A stretch of DNA of 64,000 nucleotides from an uncultured Eubacteriales bacterium (lineage in GTDB: Bacteria; Bacillota; Clostridia; Oscillospirales; CAG-382): positions 124,001-188,000 of the forward strand of contig CAKSCV010000002.1 of the NCBI GenBank assembly GCA_934444645.1, in the 5' to 3' direction. The translations under genes were made by a program, and so were the position numbers. Position 1 is the first letter of the stretch; the number at the start of each line of letters is the position of its first letter. Below, in pieces: positions 25,667-34,026 of the stretch. The notes beneath the pieces are model-generated. The model was given only the letters and a program-made list of their open reading frames with translations, did not search any database and was not told the origin of the DNA.

Positions 25667-26410
25667 TTGAAAGAAACCATTTTTCTTGACAGCGGAATTT
25701 TGACCTATGAGTTTGTGCGAAAAAATATCAAAAACATCAATCTTCGCATCAAAAGCGACGGTTCGGTGCATGTTTCTGTTCCGCGCACTGTGACAAAGAA
25801 CGAAGCCGAAGCCTTTATCTGCCAAAAAGAAGCGTTTATCCGCGCGGCACAGGCGAAATTTGCAGCTTTTCCGGCGATCAAAGAGAACGAGCCGTTTCTC
25901 ACGAACGGCACGGTCATTCCGATATTGGGCGAACCGAAAACCGTGTCGCTTTTTACAACCGTTTTATATGAATCGGTGAGCATAGCGAGGGATACGCTTG
26001 CAATCGCTGTGCGCCCGAATGCCAAACCCGAACACGCCGTATTTCTTCTCGAAAGCTATCTGAAACGCGAATGTACTGCCAAAATCACGGCAGTCTGCCG
26101 CCGGGAATTTCCGCGCTTTGCCGCTGTGAAGCCTGATTTGGTATTTCCGAAAATTACCGTGCGCCGCATGACCTCTCGCTATGGGAGCTGCAATGCGTCA
26201 AAATGTGCCGTGACTTTTAATACCGTGTTGTACCATATGCCGGAAAGCTTGATGGAATATGTGGTATGTCATGAATTTTCGCATTTCTTTGTTCAAAACC
26301 ATTCGGAGGCCTTTTATCGCCGCTTATCGTACTTTCTGCCGGATTGGCAAGAACGGAAACAAGGTTTAGCTTTCTTTTGCTCCAAGTATCCGCAGATTTG
26401 GGAGCTTTGA
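25667..26410 (+). CDS. YgjP-like (DUF45/M48-type) metal-dependent hydrolase
   Basis: About 247 residues. The zinc-binding helix is HEFSHFFVQNHSEAFY near the C terminus, preceded by MTSRYGSC, as in the YgjP/WLM-type peptidases related to SprT. The N terminus pattern GILTYEFVRKNIKNINLRI is also typical. The start is uncertain. ATG 25649 overlaps the predicted -10 box; TTG 25667 or TTG 25700 fit the transcript better, but neither has a good ribosome binding site. The physiological substrate is unknown for the family. The gene stands alone and divergent from rnpB. Confidence 0.8.
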   Translation: MKETIFLDSGILTYEFVRKNIKNINLRIKSDGSVHVSVPRTVTKNEAEAFICQKEAFIRAAQAKFAAFPAIKENEPFLTNGTVIPILGEPKTVSLFTTVLYESVSIARDTLAIAVRPNAKPEHAVFLLESYLKRECTAKITAVCRREFPRFAAVKPDLVFPKITVRRMTSRYGSCNASKCAVTFNTVLYHMPESLMEYVVCHEFSHFFVQNHSEAFYRRLSYFLPDWQERKQGLAFFCSKYPQIWEL

Positions 26411-26492
26411 TAAATATTTTATTATGTGTTGATGAAAACAACACGTTAATTTCAAAAACGACAAAACACAACAAAAATTTACAAATTTAATA

Positions 26493-26521
26493 TTGCAATT
26501 CTTTACAATTTACTGTATAAT
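26493..26521 (+). promoter_or_regulatory. Promoter of the small Cys lipoprotein
   Basis: TTGCAA at 26493-26498, 17 bases, TATAAT at 26516-26521, in a very A/T-rich spacer. The leader is about 83 bases. Confidence 0.75.
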
Positions 26522-26610
26522 AAATTAACTTAATAGATTTCCACGTTTACTGTTAAGAAAAAGGCGAATCAAAACGATTTGCCAATTAAATTTTGAAAGG
26601 AAAAAACACG

Positions 26611-26820
26611 ATGAAAACAAAAATTTTAGCAGCAATCCTCGTTTCCGTTTCGGCACTTACTATTCTTGCTTCCTGCGGGCCTCTCAAAGAATGCGACTTT
26701 TGCGGCAAAACCAAAATTTGCAAAACAGAAAAAATTTTGGGACAGGAAATCGCCATTTGCGGCGATTGCGAAAAGGAACTCAACAATTTTACAAGCGGTT
26801 TGTCCGATTATTTAAGCTAA
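26611..26820 (+). CDS. Small lipoprotein with two CxxC pairs, function unknown
   Basis: 69 residues. Lys at 2 and 4, a hydrophobic stretch, then lipobox L19-A-S-C22, so it is probably lipidated and anchored outside the membrane. The mature part of about 48 residues has CDFC (28/31) and CGDC (50/53), the spacing of a zinc ribbon, plus Cys37. The start is ATG 26611 after GAAAGGA; the frame extends a little further upstream but lacks a site. It is a single-gene unit with its own promoter and terminator. I know no homologue of assigned function. Confidence 0.75.
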   Translation: MKTKILAAILVSVSALTILASCGPLKECDFCGKTKICKTEKILGQEIAICGDCEKELNNFTSGLSDYLS

Positions 26821-26865
26821 AATCCGCACAAGCCTTTTTCTTCAAAACGTACATCCAAAATGCAA

Positions 26866-26896
26866 AAAAGCGGCATCCTTTTCGGTTGCCGCTTTT
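26866..26896. terminator. Bidirectional terminator
   Basis: AAAAGCGGCA (26866-26875) pairs with TGCCGCTTTT (26887-26896). It lies between the lipoprotein gene (+) and the convergent isomerase gene (-), with A- and T-tracts serving both. Confidence 0.88.
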
Positions 26897-26911
26897 CGTT
26901 TTGCTTATTGT

Positions 26912-27679
26912 TTAGTTCAAACCCATGGATTTCAAATAATCGTAGCTCTTTTTCAGGCAGGCATACGGATCTTCGCCGTAGCAGTCGTCCTGTTCGACAA
27001 ACGCATATTCCACGCCGTTGCGGATAGACGTTTGGATAATGGCATCGAAATCCAATACACCGCTGCCGACGGGTGCATAGTAGCTTTTGCCGTCCTTGAC
27101 GATTAAGTCTTTATAGTGAACGCAAGGCGTGCGTCCGGCAAGCTTGTTCAGCCATTCGACCGGGTCGTATCCGCCGACCTTCACCCAGTGTGTATCAAGC
27201 GTAAAGCCCATTTCACTCGGTGAAAAAGCTTCCGTCAGATAATCCATGCCGAGCTTGCCGTCAAACTTCTTGAATTCGACTGCATGATTGTGGTACATGA
27301 AGTATCCGCCGGCGGCTGCAATGCGTTTTGCGGCAGGAACTGCTTTTTCGATAAAATCCGTAAAGGTGGTTGCGTTGGCATCCGGTGAAAACACGCCGGG
27401 CAAACAGCCGATACCGATGTATTTACAGCCGAAAATTTTGTGGTCTGCAACCAGTTTTTCCGGGTCGGCCAGAATTTTTCCGTAATCGTAATGTGTAAGA
27501 TCACAGGAAAGGCCGTTTGTTTTTAACTGTTCTGCAAGCCATTCAGGCTCATAATCGCAGGTCCCGGATACCTGCACAGAGGTATAACCGATATCAGCGA
27601 CTCGTTTGAGAGCATCGGAAAATCCGTCTAAGGTTTGTGTTAAAGTGTGTAAGGTATATAACTGAGCACCGATTTTCAT
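26912..27679 (-). CDS. Sugar phosphate isomerase/epimerase (xylose isomerase-like TIM barrel)
   Basis: 255 residues. MKIGAQLYTLH at the start, YMYHNHAVEFKKFDG in the middle, GFTLDTHWVKVGG and the C-terminal FVEQDDC are the AP-endonuclease-2/xylose-isomerase-like barrel pattern with metal-binding His, Asp and Glu. Such proteins isomerise or epimerise free sugars, inosose or keto-acids. The start is ATG 27679, placed by AAAGGAG. It is divergent from an AraC regulator and shares overlapping promoters with it, so it is the likely target of that regulator. Confidence 0.82.
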   Translation of the reverse strand: MKIGAQLYTLHTLTQTLDGFSDALKRVADIGYTSVQVSGTCDYEPEWLAEQLKTNGLSCDLTHYDYGKILADPEKLVADHKIFGCKYIGIGCLPGVFSPDANATTFTDFIEKAVPAAKRIAAAGGYFMYHNHAVEFKKFDGKLGMDYLTEAFSPSEMGFTLDTHWVKVGGYDPVEWLNKLAGRTPCVHYKDLIVKDGKSYYAPVGSGVLDFDAIIQTSIRNGVEYAFVEQDDCYGEDPYACLKKSYDYLKSMGLN

Positions 27680-27709
27680 AATAAAAGCTCCTTTACATAA
27701 AGTTTTGTG

Positions 27710-27759
27710 TTGACATTTTCCGGTAATCGTATTATAATGGATATATAAAAGATTTGCAA
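27710..27759. promoter_or_regulatory. Overlapping divergent promoters of isomerase and AraC gene
   Basis: On +: TTGACA 27710-27715, 17 bases, TATAAT 27733-27738. On -: TTGCAA 27759-27754, 17 bases, TATAAT 27736-27731. The two -10 boxes share the palindrome ATTATAAT (27731-27738), so both promoters occupy the same DNA and cannot be bound by polymerase at once. Confidence 0.8.
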
Positions 27760-27827
27760 TGCACAATTTTGCGATTTCAGCTGTTTTATTTGCACAAAAC
27801 AACTTTTTTGTAACGGGAGGTGACTCT

Positions 27828-28586
27828 TTGAAGTTCAAATTCAAGCTTGTCTATGCGACAAAACGCAACACGATTCCGTTTAAGCTCCAAGAGCCGCAGC
27901 TCGGCTTTAACGATCTTACTTTTGTCCATGAGGGACAGCTCTCGTATATTCTCGACGGAACCGCTGTGACCATCGGACCCGGTCAGGCCATGTATTGTCC
28001 GCAGGGCGGTTCGCGCTACCGCGTCAAAGGTACGGAAAACGCTGTTTATACCTCGCTAAACTTTCGATGTGCTCCCGAAAGCCGCCTGCCGTTGCCGTAC
28101 CATCTCTATGAGACCGATTCGTATGATATGCGGTTCTATTTGAATAAAATCGTGGAGCTTTATGAACACGGCGGCGAATACGAAAAAGCCAAATGCGATG
28201 CGCTTATGGCGCTTGTGGCCTTTTCGCTTCTTGAAAACGTCACCGGCTCCGAAGAAAACAAATATGTGGCGGATATCAAGAATTACATTTCCTGCAACTG
28301 GAACAAAAAGCTGACTTTGGAGGAAATTGCCGCCTCCGCGCATCTCAGCCCGTCGTACAGCTCGGCACTGTTTAAGGAGAGCACCGGTACGTCCATCATG
28401 GATTATATCATCAATCTCCGCATTGTCAAGGCGTGCGATATGCTGAAGTATTCCGATCGGCTGGTTTCGGAAATTGCCGAAAGCGTTGGCTTTTGCGATA
28501 TTTTCTATTTCAGCCGTATGTTCAAAAAGCATATGGGCGTGTCCCCGGCAAAATACCGCTCTGAAGAGAGAAATGGGTATACATAA
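27828..28586 (+). CDS. AraC-family transcriptional regulator (isomerase locus)
   Basis: 252 residues. An N-terminal cupin-like sensor (LTFVHEGQLSYILDG, then GPGQAMYCPQGG) is followed by two C-terminal helix-turn-helix motifs: TLEEIAASAHLSPSYSSALFK and SEIAESVGFCDIFYFSRMFKK. The start is TTG 27828, given by GGGAGGTG at 27815-27822; ATG 27759 lies upstream with no ribosome binding site. It probably controls the divergent isomerase and possibly itself. The activase gene beyond its terminator is convergent, so co-regulation of the glycyl radical operon is less direct. Confidence 0.88.
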   Translation: MKFKFKLVYATKRNTIPFKLQEPQLGFNDLTFVHEGQLSYILDGTAVTIGPGQAMYCPQGGSRYRVKGTENAVYTSLNFRCAPESRLPLPYHLYETDSYDMRFYLNKIVELYEHGGEYEKAKCDALMALVAFSLLENVTGSEENKYVADIKNYISCNWNKKLTLEEIAASAHLSPSYSSALFKESTGTSIMDYIINLRIVKACDMLKYSDRLVSEIAESVGFCDIFYFSRMFKKHMGVSPAKYRSEERNGYT

Positions 28587-28623
28587 AAAGCATCCCGGTT
28601 TTGAAAAATCGGGATGCTTTTTA
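28585..28623. terminator. Bidirectional terminator
   Basis: AAAAAGCATCCCG pairs with CGGGATGCTTTTT, overlapping the AraC stop codon and lying 10 bases from the end of the convergent activase gene. Confidence 0.92.
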
Positions 28624-28632
28624 TTAGCGGCT

Positions 28633-29517
28633 TTAGCTCACCTTAATACCGCGCTTAGAAAAACACGCTCTTGCTGCATTTAACGCCGTTTCCTCCGGTA
28701 ATACTGCAGGCGACTTGTTCTCTAAGCCAAGAGCCGCATATCTGCTCCCTGCGTAATTGTGATAGGGAAGCACGCGGACTTTTGTGATGTTGGAAAATTG
28801 CGCTAAAAACGCCGCGATCTCTTCGGCTTCGCCGTCGTTATAGCCCGGAACGAACGGATAACGGATTTCGACGGGTACATTCTTGTCGGCCAAATAGTGG
28901 AGATTTTCAAGAATCTGGCGGTTGGAATGTCCGGTGCAGCGGAGGTGAAGCCGCTCGTCAAGAGCCTTGATGTCATAAAGAAAAATATCTGTATATGCCA
29001 ACACAGCATCGATGGCTTCGCGCGGCACATCGCCGCAGGTATCGACGGCTGTGTGTATGCCGTTTTGCTTTAATGCCTTTAGCAGTTCGCTGCAAAACGA
29101 TGCCTGCAACAGGCATTCGCCGCCGGAAAGGGTAACACCGCCGCCCGAATTGTCGTAAAACGCTTTGTCCTGCATCAGCACAGGCAACAGCTTTTCGACG
29201 GTGACCGTTTGACCGTAAAGCTTCAAAGCACCGTTTATGCAAAGCGTTTCGCATTTGCCGCAGGCGCGGCAGGCTGTCCGCTCAAACCGGTGAACACCGT
29301 CGGCTATCTTGTGCGCGCCGCTCGGGCAGTTGGCGGCACATAAGCCGCAGTTTGTGCATTTGTGCGCATAAAAGGCGAGCTGCGGCATTCCCGTTAACCC
29401 TTCCGGATTATGGCACCACACACAGCGCAGCGGACAGCCCTTGAAAAACACGGTGGTGCGGATGCCGTCTCCGTCGTGAACGGCAAACCGCTTGATATCA
29501 AAAATCGTTGCGGTCAT
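28633..29517 (-). CDS. Glycyl radical enzyme activase (radical SAM)
   Basis: 294 residues. The radical SAM cluster is GCPLRCVWCHNPE near residue 25-37. An inserted two-cluster ferredoxin domain follows (CTNCGLCAANC, CRACGKCETLC), then the GGVTLSGGECLLQ segment. The ferredoxin insert marks activases of dehydratase- and lyase-type glycyl radical enzymes rather than the short PflA. It abstracts H from the partner's glycine using SAM. The start is ATG 29517 behind GAGGTG. It follows the enzyme gene by 7 bases, so the two are one operon. Confidence 0.92.
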   Translation of the reverse strand: MTATIFDIKRFAVHDGDGIRTTVFFKGCPLRCVWCHNPEGLTGMPQLAFYAHKCTNCGLCAANCPSGAHKIADGVHRFERTACRACGKCETLCINGALKLYGQTVTVEKLLPVLMQDKAFYDNSGGGVTLSGGECLLQASFCSELLKALKQNGIHTAVDTCGDVPREAIDAVLAYTDIFLYDIKALDERLHLRCTGHSNRQILENLHYLADKNVPVEIRYPFVPGYNDGEAEEIAAFLAQFSNITKVRVLPYHNYAGSRYAALGLENKSPAVLPEETALNAARACFSKRGIKVS

Positions 29518-29524
29518 AGGCACC

Positions 29525-31759
29525 TCACAAAATATTTTCCGCGCGTTTGATATAAGCGTTTTGCTCAGCGACGCACATATTGTTCCACAGTACGTTCCAG
29601 CCGCAAACGCGCACTTGCAGGTTTTTGTAGTTTTCCGGATGCTTTTGCGCATCTCTTAACGTATCCGTGTTGAAAACGTTAAACTGAATGCTCATACCGC
29701 CGCCGTTGACATAGGTCATCAAAAGCGCTTTCAGAATCTGCAAGCCTTCGTCGCCGCCGACAGCGGTCGGATGCAGCATAATGTCAAGGCAAAAGCTTTC
29801 GGGATAGGTATACGGCCGTAAGGCAAGAGCGGATTCGATAAGCGCGGTAACGCCGTTTTTGTCCATGCCGACCGACGGCGAAGCGTTTTTGGAGCATTCC
29901 GCTCCGGCAGACCGTCCGTCCGGTGTGGCAGAGGTCTTGTGTCCTTGCTCGATAAACATCCGCGCCGAATGCATAATGGCTTTGTATACGCCGCCGCGCG
30001 CATTGGGACGGTTGTTGACTTTGTTCGAAAAATAAGCGGCAAGAGCGGACGCATAGCGATCGGTTTCGGCATCGCCGCAGCCATATTTGTGTGTGCTGTT
30101 CAAGACCTTTGCGTGAAGCATTTCATAACCGTTCCAGTTGTTGTCAAGGGCGGTTTTGAATTCTTCCAAGGAGATTTCTTTCTTGTCGTAAACAAATTCT
30201 TTGACCGCCATGACCGAATCGACAAGCGTGGCAAAGCCGCAGTTTAGCAGCGCGGAATTGTTGAATTTCACGCCGTTCTGATAGGCATCCGCGCCTTTTT
30301 CAAGTGCGGTCAAAATGGTGGCGGAGTACATGTTGGACGGGTTGATGGTGCCTAAATACGGCTCATACGCAAGAGAAATCCGAATGGAAAGTTCGATCAA
30401 ATGACTCCATTGGGCGATTACGGCTGCATAGAAATCGTCAAACATTTTCATGTCCGAAAGGCTTCCGGTTTGCACGCCGAACGTTTCACCCAAAATCTTA
30501 TCGTATCCGTTTGAAAAAACATATTCGACCGGTTTTGCGGCGTTGATATACGCGGTTGAGGTAGAAACTTCAGCAGCACGCACGCCGGTTTCGTAGCAGC
30601 CGCGGATGTCCATTTCGCGCGCTTGGTCGTAGGTCGCGCCATAGCTCATGACCGCACGGATCATGCCGGGTTCGCAGCAGAACACCAAGCTGCTATGACC
30701 GCGGCGGATCATATCGAACACTTTGAAAAGAATGTTGTCCGGTGTGTTTTGGTTCACTTTGATCTGAATTTTTGGATTGTAGATGCCAAGCTCATCGTAT
30801 ACATCGAGAATCAGTGCGGAAAGCTCGTTGTATTTGCTGCTGCCGTCCGCATGGGTTCCGCCCATATAAAACGGTTGTCCCCAATAGTTGCCGATGGCCG
30901 ACCACTGCATGAGAAAGTAGCGGAAGAATTCTTTGATTTCTTCTTTTGTATAAACGCCGTTTTGAATATCGTTTTGATAAAAATGCCACAGCGTCGAGTC
31001 AAGCCCGTTGCCGAGTGAGCGCACCTGATATGCGTCAAAGCATTCGGACAACAGAAAATAAAGAAAAATTACCTGCATGGCTTCGTAAATGTTCTGCGGC
31101 GCACCGTCACGAATGTGGAGAAGACAGTCGGCAATTTGCGTGGCTTTTGCAAACGTTTTGGTTTTTGCATAGCGGTATAAACGGTCAATGAGATCGATAA
31201 TTGCTGAATAGGTTAAAATCATGCCGTCGAAAAAGGCGGCTTTTTCCGTGTCAAGAGATCCGTTTTGCGTATACTTTTGACGATAAAGTCGTACCCGTTC
31301 GAGAAGTCCCGGAAAGCCGAGCGAAAGAACCGCCTCCCAATCCGGCACGACGTGATCAAAATCCGGCCATATGGTCGCCGCACCGCTGTCGCACATTTTT
31401 TGCATGACCGGACAGACATCCGGCAGCGTTTTGGAAAACACCTCGTTGTTCCACTTATACTGCGTGAACGGGCAGGCAAGGCGGTTTAGGCTGTACAAAG
31501 CGACAAAATAATCGTGTTCGTTGACGTCGATACGGGTATTTGCAAGAACATAAGAAACCGCTTTTGCCTTGGCGACCGGGTGCGCAAGAGAAGCAATTTC
31601 CGGTTCAAGGTCATGCAGGCCCTGCCGGATTCCTTCGTCGTCAAGTCCGGTGCTTTCGTCAAAAGCATAGCCATGATATGCCATGCGGTCAAACGGATTA
31701 AACGGTTCGTCGGTTTTATGATATTTGTTTTCGAGATAGTTTCTGTCGCAAGCAAACAT
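29525..31759 (-). CDS. Glycyl radical enzyme of unknown substrate
   Basis: 744 residues from ATG 31759, with AAGGATGGTG upstream; ATG 31771 abuts the ribosome binding site. The catalytic Cys is about 388 in RGCYETG, followed by Glu390. The glycyl radical site is about Gly720 in VRVCGWNV, 24 residues from the end, and the conserved TPDGRSAG lies near 612. The single Cys with C-x-E is the pattern of diol/choline/hydroxyproline-type eliminases and decarboxylases, not the Cys-Cys pair of pyruvate formate-lyase. Trp replaces the usual Tyr or Phe after the radical Gly. No microcompartment genes adjoin. The substrate cannot be read from context. Confidence 0.88.
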   Translation of the reverse strand: MFACDRNYLENKYHKTDEPFNPFDRMAYHGYAFDESTGLDDEGIRQGLHDLEPEIASLAHPVAKAKAVSYVLANTRIDVNEHDYFVALYSLNRLACPFTQYKWNNEVFSKTLPDVCPVMQKMCDSGAATIWPDFDHVVPDWEAVLSLGFPGLLERVRLYRQKYTQNGSLDTEKAAFFDGMILTYSAIIDLIDRLYRYAKTKTFAKATQIADCLLHIRDGAPQNIYEAMQVIFLYFLLSECFDAYQVRSLGNGLDSTLWHFYQNDIQNGVYTKEEIKEFFRYFLMQWSAIGNYWGQPFYMGGTHADGSSKYNELSALILDVYDELGIYNPKIQIKVNQNTPDNILFKVFDMIRRGHSSLVFCCEPGMIRAVMSYGATYDQAREMDIRGCYETGVRAAEVSTSTAYINAAKPVEYVFSNGYDKILGETFGVQTGSLSDMKMFDDFYAAVIAQWSHLIELSIRISLAYEPYLGTINPSNMYSATILTALEKGADAYQNGVKFNNSALLNCGFATLVDSVMAVKEFVYDKKEISLEEFKTALDNNWNGYEMLHAKVLNSTHKYGCGDAETDRYASALAAYFSNKVNNRPNARGGVYKAIMHSARMFIEQGHKTSATPDGRSAGAECSKNASPSVGMDKNGVTALIESALALRPYTYPESFCLDIMLHPTAVGGDEGLQILKALLMTYVNGGGMSIQFNVFNTDTLRDAQKHPENYKNLQVRVCGWNVLWNNMCVAEQNAYIKRAENIL

Positions 31760-31791
31760 GATAGGCACCATCCTTGTAATTTTTCAAAACG

Positions 31792-31820
31792 ATTATAACG
31801 GAATACAGCCTGAAAATCAA
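31792..31820 (-). promoter_or_regulatory. Promoter of the glycyl radical operon
   Basis: Minus-strand TTGATT (31820-31815), 17 bases, TATAAT (31797-31792), about 30 bases before the translation start. Confidence 0.75.
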
Positions 31821-31838
31821 GGGATAAAACGATACCTA

Positions 31839-31867
31839 TTGACTTTTTCGAAACAAGAGTTTATACT
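31839..31867 (+). promoter_or_regulatory. Promoter of the second AraC gene
   Basis: TTGACT (31839-31844), 17 bases, TATACT (31862-31867). It is back to back with the glycyl radical promoter, with 18 bases between the two -35 boxes. The leader is only about 11 bases. Confidence 0.75.
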
Positions 31868-31884
31868 GTAAGCGGTGATGGACA

Positions 31885-32670
31885 ATGAATTTTTTACAGC
31901 AATGCGAAACCCTTCAAAAAATCGTGCTTGCCTGTTATGTGGCGCCAAATTCGGGCGAGGCTATTCATAAAGACCGTAAATCACATGGGGTGGCACTTCA
32001 TATAAGTGGGGTGCGCCGCTATCGATTTGCAGATTCCGCAGAACTCACGGTAAAGAAAAATGATTTGATTTTTCTGCCGGAGCATTCCGATTATATTGTT
32101 GAAACGGTGGAAAGCGGGGCGTGTTATGCCATCAATTTCCGCATAGCCGATGTCGGTATATATGAGCCGTTTGTGCAGCATATTCAAAATGCTTCCGCGT
32201 TTTTGGAGCACTTTAAGAGTGCCGAGCGCACCTATACTGCCAAAAAGTCCGGCTACGAATGGAAGGTCATGGCGGAGACCTATGCAATTCTGTATGACCT
32301 TAAACGGGAACGTGAAAAGGCATATTTTACCAAGAGAGAGGAGCATCTGCTGTTTCCGGCGGTTGAGTATATACACGATCATTTCAGCGAAGAAAAACTG
32401 TCGGTTGAAGTGCTTGCCGAAATGTGCGGTATCAGCTCGGTGTATTTCAGGCGGCTGTTTGCTGCAAAATACGGTATGCCGCCGGTGAAGTATATCAACA
32501 ACTTGCGCCTTTCGCGTGCAAAAGAGCTGATTCTGTTCGAACAGTATTCTGTGGAGGAAACGGCACGCTTTTCCGGATTTGACGATGAGAGTTATTTTTG
32601 CCGCTTTTTCAAAAAAACGACCGGCATGACGCCGTCGGAATACCGGTTGACACAAACAGAAAACGGATGA
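31885..32670 (+). CDS. AraC-family transcriptional regulator (glycyl radical locus)
   Basis: 261 residues. The N-terminal cupin-like part contains HGVALHISGVRRYRF and LPEHSDYIVETVE. The C-terminal AraC DNA-binding domain has two helix-turn-helix motifs (SVEVLAEMCGISSVYFRRLF and SVEETARFSGFDDESYFCRFF). It is divergent from the glycyl radical enzyme, sharing a short intergenic region, so it is the likely activator or repressor of that operon. The ATG follows a very short leader with only a weak GGTGATGG as ribosome binding site. Confidence 0.9.
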   Translation: MNFLQQCETLQKIVLACYVAPNSGEAIHKDRKSHGVALHISGVRRYRFADSAELTVKKNDLIFLPEHSDYIVETVESGACYAINFRIADVGIYEPFVQHIQNASAFLEHFKSAERTYTAKKSGYEWKVMAETYAILYDLKREREKAYFTKREEHLLFPAVEYIHDHFSEEKLSVEVLAEMCGISSVYFRRLFAAKYGMPPVKYINNLRLSRAKELILFEQYSVEETARFSGFDDESYFCRFFKKTTGMTPSEYRLTQTENG

Positions 32671-32687
32671 CGTGCGGTCATCCGTTT
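32661..32687. terminator. Palindromic terminator
   Basis: AAACGGATGAC (32661-32671) pairs perfectly with GTCATCCGTTT (32677-32687) across 5 bases, overlapping the AraC stop codon and facing the convergent MATE gene. Confidence 0.75.
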
Positions 32688-32694
32688 ATGCTTG

Positions 32695-34026
32695 CTAAAT
32701 CATTTTCTTTTTCCATGCGCCGCATAAGTAGAACATTAAGGACATAATGGTGGCGATTGTCCAGCCGACCGGCCACGCCATCCAAATGCCGATCTCGAAA
32801 AAGCGTTCAAAAAATACGAACGCCAAAACCACACGCAGAATCAAATCGGTAAAAGTGGCAACGGTGTATTGCGTCATAGCTCCGGCACCGCGCAGCACGC
32901 CGTCGGCAATCAGCTTGACCGTCACGACGGCATAGAACGGTGCAACGATCCGGAAGAAGCCCATGCCGACCTCCACAACGCCTTCGGCGCTGTCCGCACT
33001 ACGGAAAATATCAATGAGCCACGGTCCGCACAACAAATACAGCGCAGTCAAGGCAAGCGCCAGTGTCCAGCCCATCACAAGACCGGCACGGAAGCCTTTT
33101 TTGACGCGGTCGATCTTTCCGGCACCCATATTTTGCGCCGTGTAATTGGACATAGCCGTTCCAAGCGTCGAAATGCAGGTGATCGCAAGATTCTGAAGCT
33201 TGATAAACGCTGAGTAGCTGGCTATAACCGACATGCCGCATTTGTTGACAAGGCTTTGAATAAACATATTGCCAACCGAAACAAAGCTTTGCTGTAAGGT
33301 GGAGGGAACGGCAATTTTTAAGAATTTTCCGAGAAGCGGCACCGAGAACAGTTCCGGCTTTTCTTCACACGTGATGGCCTTTAAGCGTTTCAACACGGCA
33401 AACAAGGCAAGTACACAACTGATGCCCTGACAAAGGAAGGTTGCCCAGGCAACACCCTTGACGCCCCAGCCGAGCTTGACAAACAGGATGTCAACAAAAA
33501 TGTTGCTGACCGATGAAAATGCCAAAAACAAAAACGGTGTTTTGGAATCTCCCAAAGCTGTAAAAATGCCGGTGGAAATATTGTAAAAAAACTGAAAAAA
33601 CAAGCCGAGCGTATAAATGTATAAGTAATCGATAACATCGGAAAAAATATGCTCCGGAACTTTAATGATGTGCAACAGCGTCGGTGAAAAGAAAAAACCG
33701 ACAACCATCAGCACTAAGCAAATCGCTCCGGAGGAAAGAAAACACGTGCTGACAGCGGTTTTTAATTCTCTGTATCGTTTTCCGCCGAACAACTGTGAAA
33801 CAATGACCGACGTACCCACATTGCAGCCGAATGTAAAGGCAAGATAAATGAGCGTTACTTCATAGGCGTTTCCGACGGCGGCAAGCGCATTGTCTCCGAT
33901 GAATTTACCGGCAACAAAGCTGTCGGCAATGTTATACAGCTGTTGAAAGATGATACTGCCGAGCAAGGGGAGGGAAAAGAGCCACAGAACGCGGCGAGGA
34001 TTTCCTTCGGTTAAATCTTTGATCAT
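32695..34026 (-). CDS. MATE-family efflux transporter
   Basis: 443 residues, 12 membrane helices. It starts MIKDLTEGNPRRVLWLFSLP with ADSFVAGKFIGDNALAAVG, the N-terminal signature of the DinF/NorM-like MATE group. A second half-repeat begins near ITCEEKPELFSVPLLGKFL. It is preceded by AAAGAGGTAG. It is convergent with the AraC regulator and has no operon partner. The protein is clearly different in sequence from the MATE protein at 11289-12698. Confidence 0.88.
   Translation of the reverse strand: MIKDLTEGNPRRVLWLFSLPLLGSIIFQQLYNIADSFVAGKFIGDNALAAVGNAYEVTLIYLAFTFGCNVGTSVIVSQLFGGKRYRELKTAVSTCFLSSGAICLVLMVVGFFFSPTLLHIIKVPEHIFSDVIDYLYIYTLGLFFQFFYNISTGIFTALGDSKTPFLFLAFSSVSNIFVDILFVKLGWGVKGVAWATFLCQGISCVLALFAVLKRLKAITCEEKPELFSVPLLGKFLKIAVPSTLQQSFVSVGNMFIQSLVNKCGMSVIASYSAFIKLQNLAITCISTLGTAMSNYTAQNMGAGKIDRVKKGFRAGLVMGWTLALALTALYLLCGPWLIDIFRSADSAEGVVEVGMGFFRIVAPFYAVVTVKLIADGVLRGAGAMTQYTVATFTDLILRVVLAFVFFERFFEIGIWMAWPVGWTIATIMSLMFYLCGAWKKKMI

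Noticed and set aside
28633..31759. Pyruvate formate-lyase and PflA
   Set aside because: The enzyme lacks the adjacent Cys-Cys pair of PFL and the activase has the two-cluster ferredoxin insert found with dehydratase-type enzymes.
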